From Desulfosporosinus metallidurans (GTDB lineage: Bacteria; Bacillota; Desulfitobacteriia; Desulfitobacteriales; Desulfitobacteriaceae): a DNA stretch of 64,000 nucleotides. The stretch is from NCBI RefSeq assembly GCF_001936615.1, contig NZ_MLBF01000016.1, forward strand, positions 1 to 64,000, read 5' to 3'. This document shows positions 63,910-64,000 of the stretch, piece by piece. A model generated the notes under the pieces. That model searched no databases, was not told the origin of the DNA, and saw only the letters and a list, made by a program, of their open reading frames with translations. Within the stretch, counting starts at the first letter, position 1; each line of letters begins with the position of its first letter. Made by a program: the position numbers and the translations under genes.

Positions 63910-64000
63910 CTACTCCGTGCGTCGAATTGACCGCCAAGGAATACCCTGGGTTGGATCATTTTCTAATCGATCAATTCTCTGCCTTGTACTTGTATATTCC
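63910..64000 (-). CDS. Partial gene at window edge, addiction-module-like C-terminus
   Basis: The last 29 codons of a minus-strand gene that begins beyond the window. The end reads RQRIDRLENDPTQGIPW, then RSIRRTE. The layout of charged helix, then GIPW and basic residues resembles the C-terminus of putative addiction-module antitoxins (PF09720 type), but 29 residues are too few to be sure. Confidence 0.4.
   Translation of the reverse strand, partial: EYTSTRQRIDRLENDPTQGIPWRSIRRTE

Overview
The window looks like chromosomal DNA of a spore-forming, anaerobic, respiring Clostridia member close to Desulfosporosinus or Desulfitobacterium (Peptococcaceae). The clues are moderate G+C, strong Shine-Dalgarno sites with many GTG/TTG starts, a CotF-type spore coat gene, a siroheme-dependent heme pathway, futalosine-route menaquinone genes, system II cytochrome c assembly, tungsten enzymes and a group 4 hydrogenase. 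The genus is inferred from gene content; no marker gene settles it. I see no rRNA, tRNA, CRISPR array or transposase.

Layout. 1-13.7 kb holds mixed single genes: small unknown proteins, a PhoH-like ATPase, an orphan molybdopterin oxidoreductase, a chemotaxis receptor, carbonic anhydrase, an iron-sulfur flavoprotein, an MFS exporter, two tiny genes (39 and 29 codons), a polyprenyl diphosphate synthase facing a YtpB-type C35 terpene synthase, coat proteins, TatA and an SDH_sah protease. 13.8-26.8 kb is one long minus-strand tetrapyrrole block: resB, ccsA, a precorrin-2 dehydrogenase, hemA, hemC, cobA-hemD fusion, ahbC, hemB, ahbD, a fused ahbAB, hemL and a diheme cytochrome c. Together these make glutamyl-tRNA into siroheme and then heme, and attach it to exported cytochromes. 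27.0-32.6 kb (minus) joins menaquinone and protein export: a degenerate prenyl synthase homologue, a UbiA-type prenyltransferase, an internally deleted mqnE, mqnC, tatC, tatB and a polyprenyl synthase. speD follows with its own promoter.

33.6-48.7 kb is a tungsten/molybdenum region: a HTH/binding-protein regulator, tupABC tungstate uptake, an iron alcohol dehydrogenase, three MoeA/MoCF-type proteins (one fused to the same ligand-binding domain as the regulator), a MoeB/ThiF-like E1, MoaD, aldehyde:ferredoxin oxidoreductase (AOR) and a sigma-54 activator. The dehydrogenase and AOR each have a -24/-12 promoter and share an upstream dyad, so acid/aldehyde/alcohol interconversion appears to be one regulon. 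49.0-56.1 kb encodes a compact membrane-bound [NiFe] hydrogenase (hyfBCEFGI-like, without a ferredoxin-type subunit). 56.4-63.1 kb is a Ter-type stress cluster: three TerD paralogues plus a HAD phosphatase, two phosphoribosyltransferase-like proteins and a C-C lyase. A DsrE protein and a fragmentary addiction-module-like end close the window.

The least explained signals are non-coding: four copies of a 29-31 nt hairpin with a constant GGGGACGGTTCT core and covarying arms; a 187-nt element closed by a 16-bp stem between hemC and cobA-hemD; a structured leader with a mini-ORF and terminator before a molybdopterin-binding gene; and a structured speD leader.
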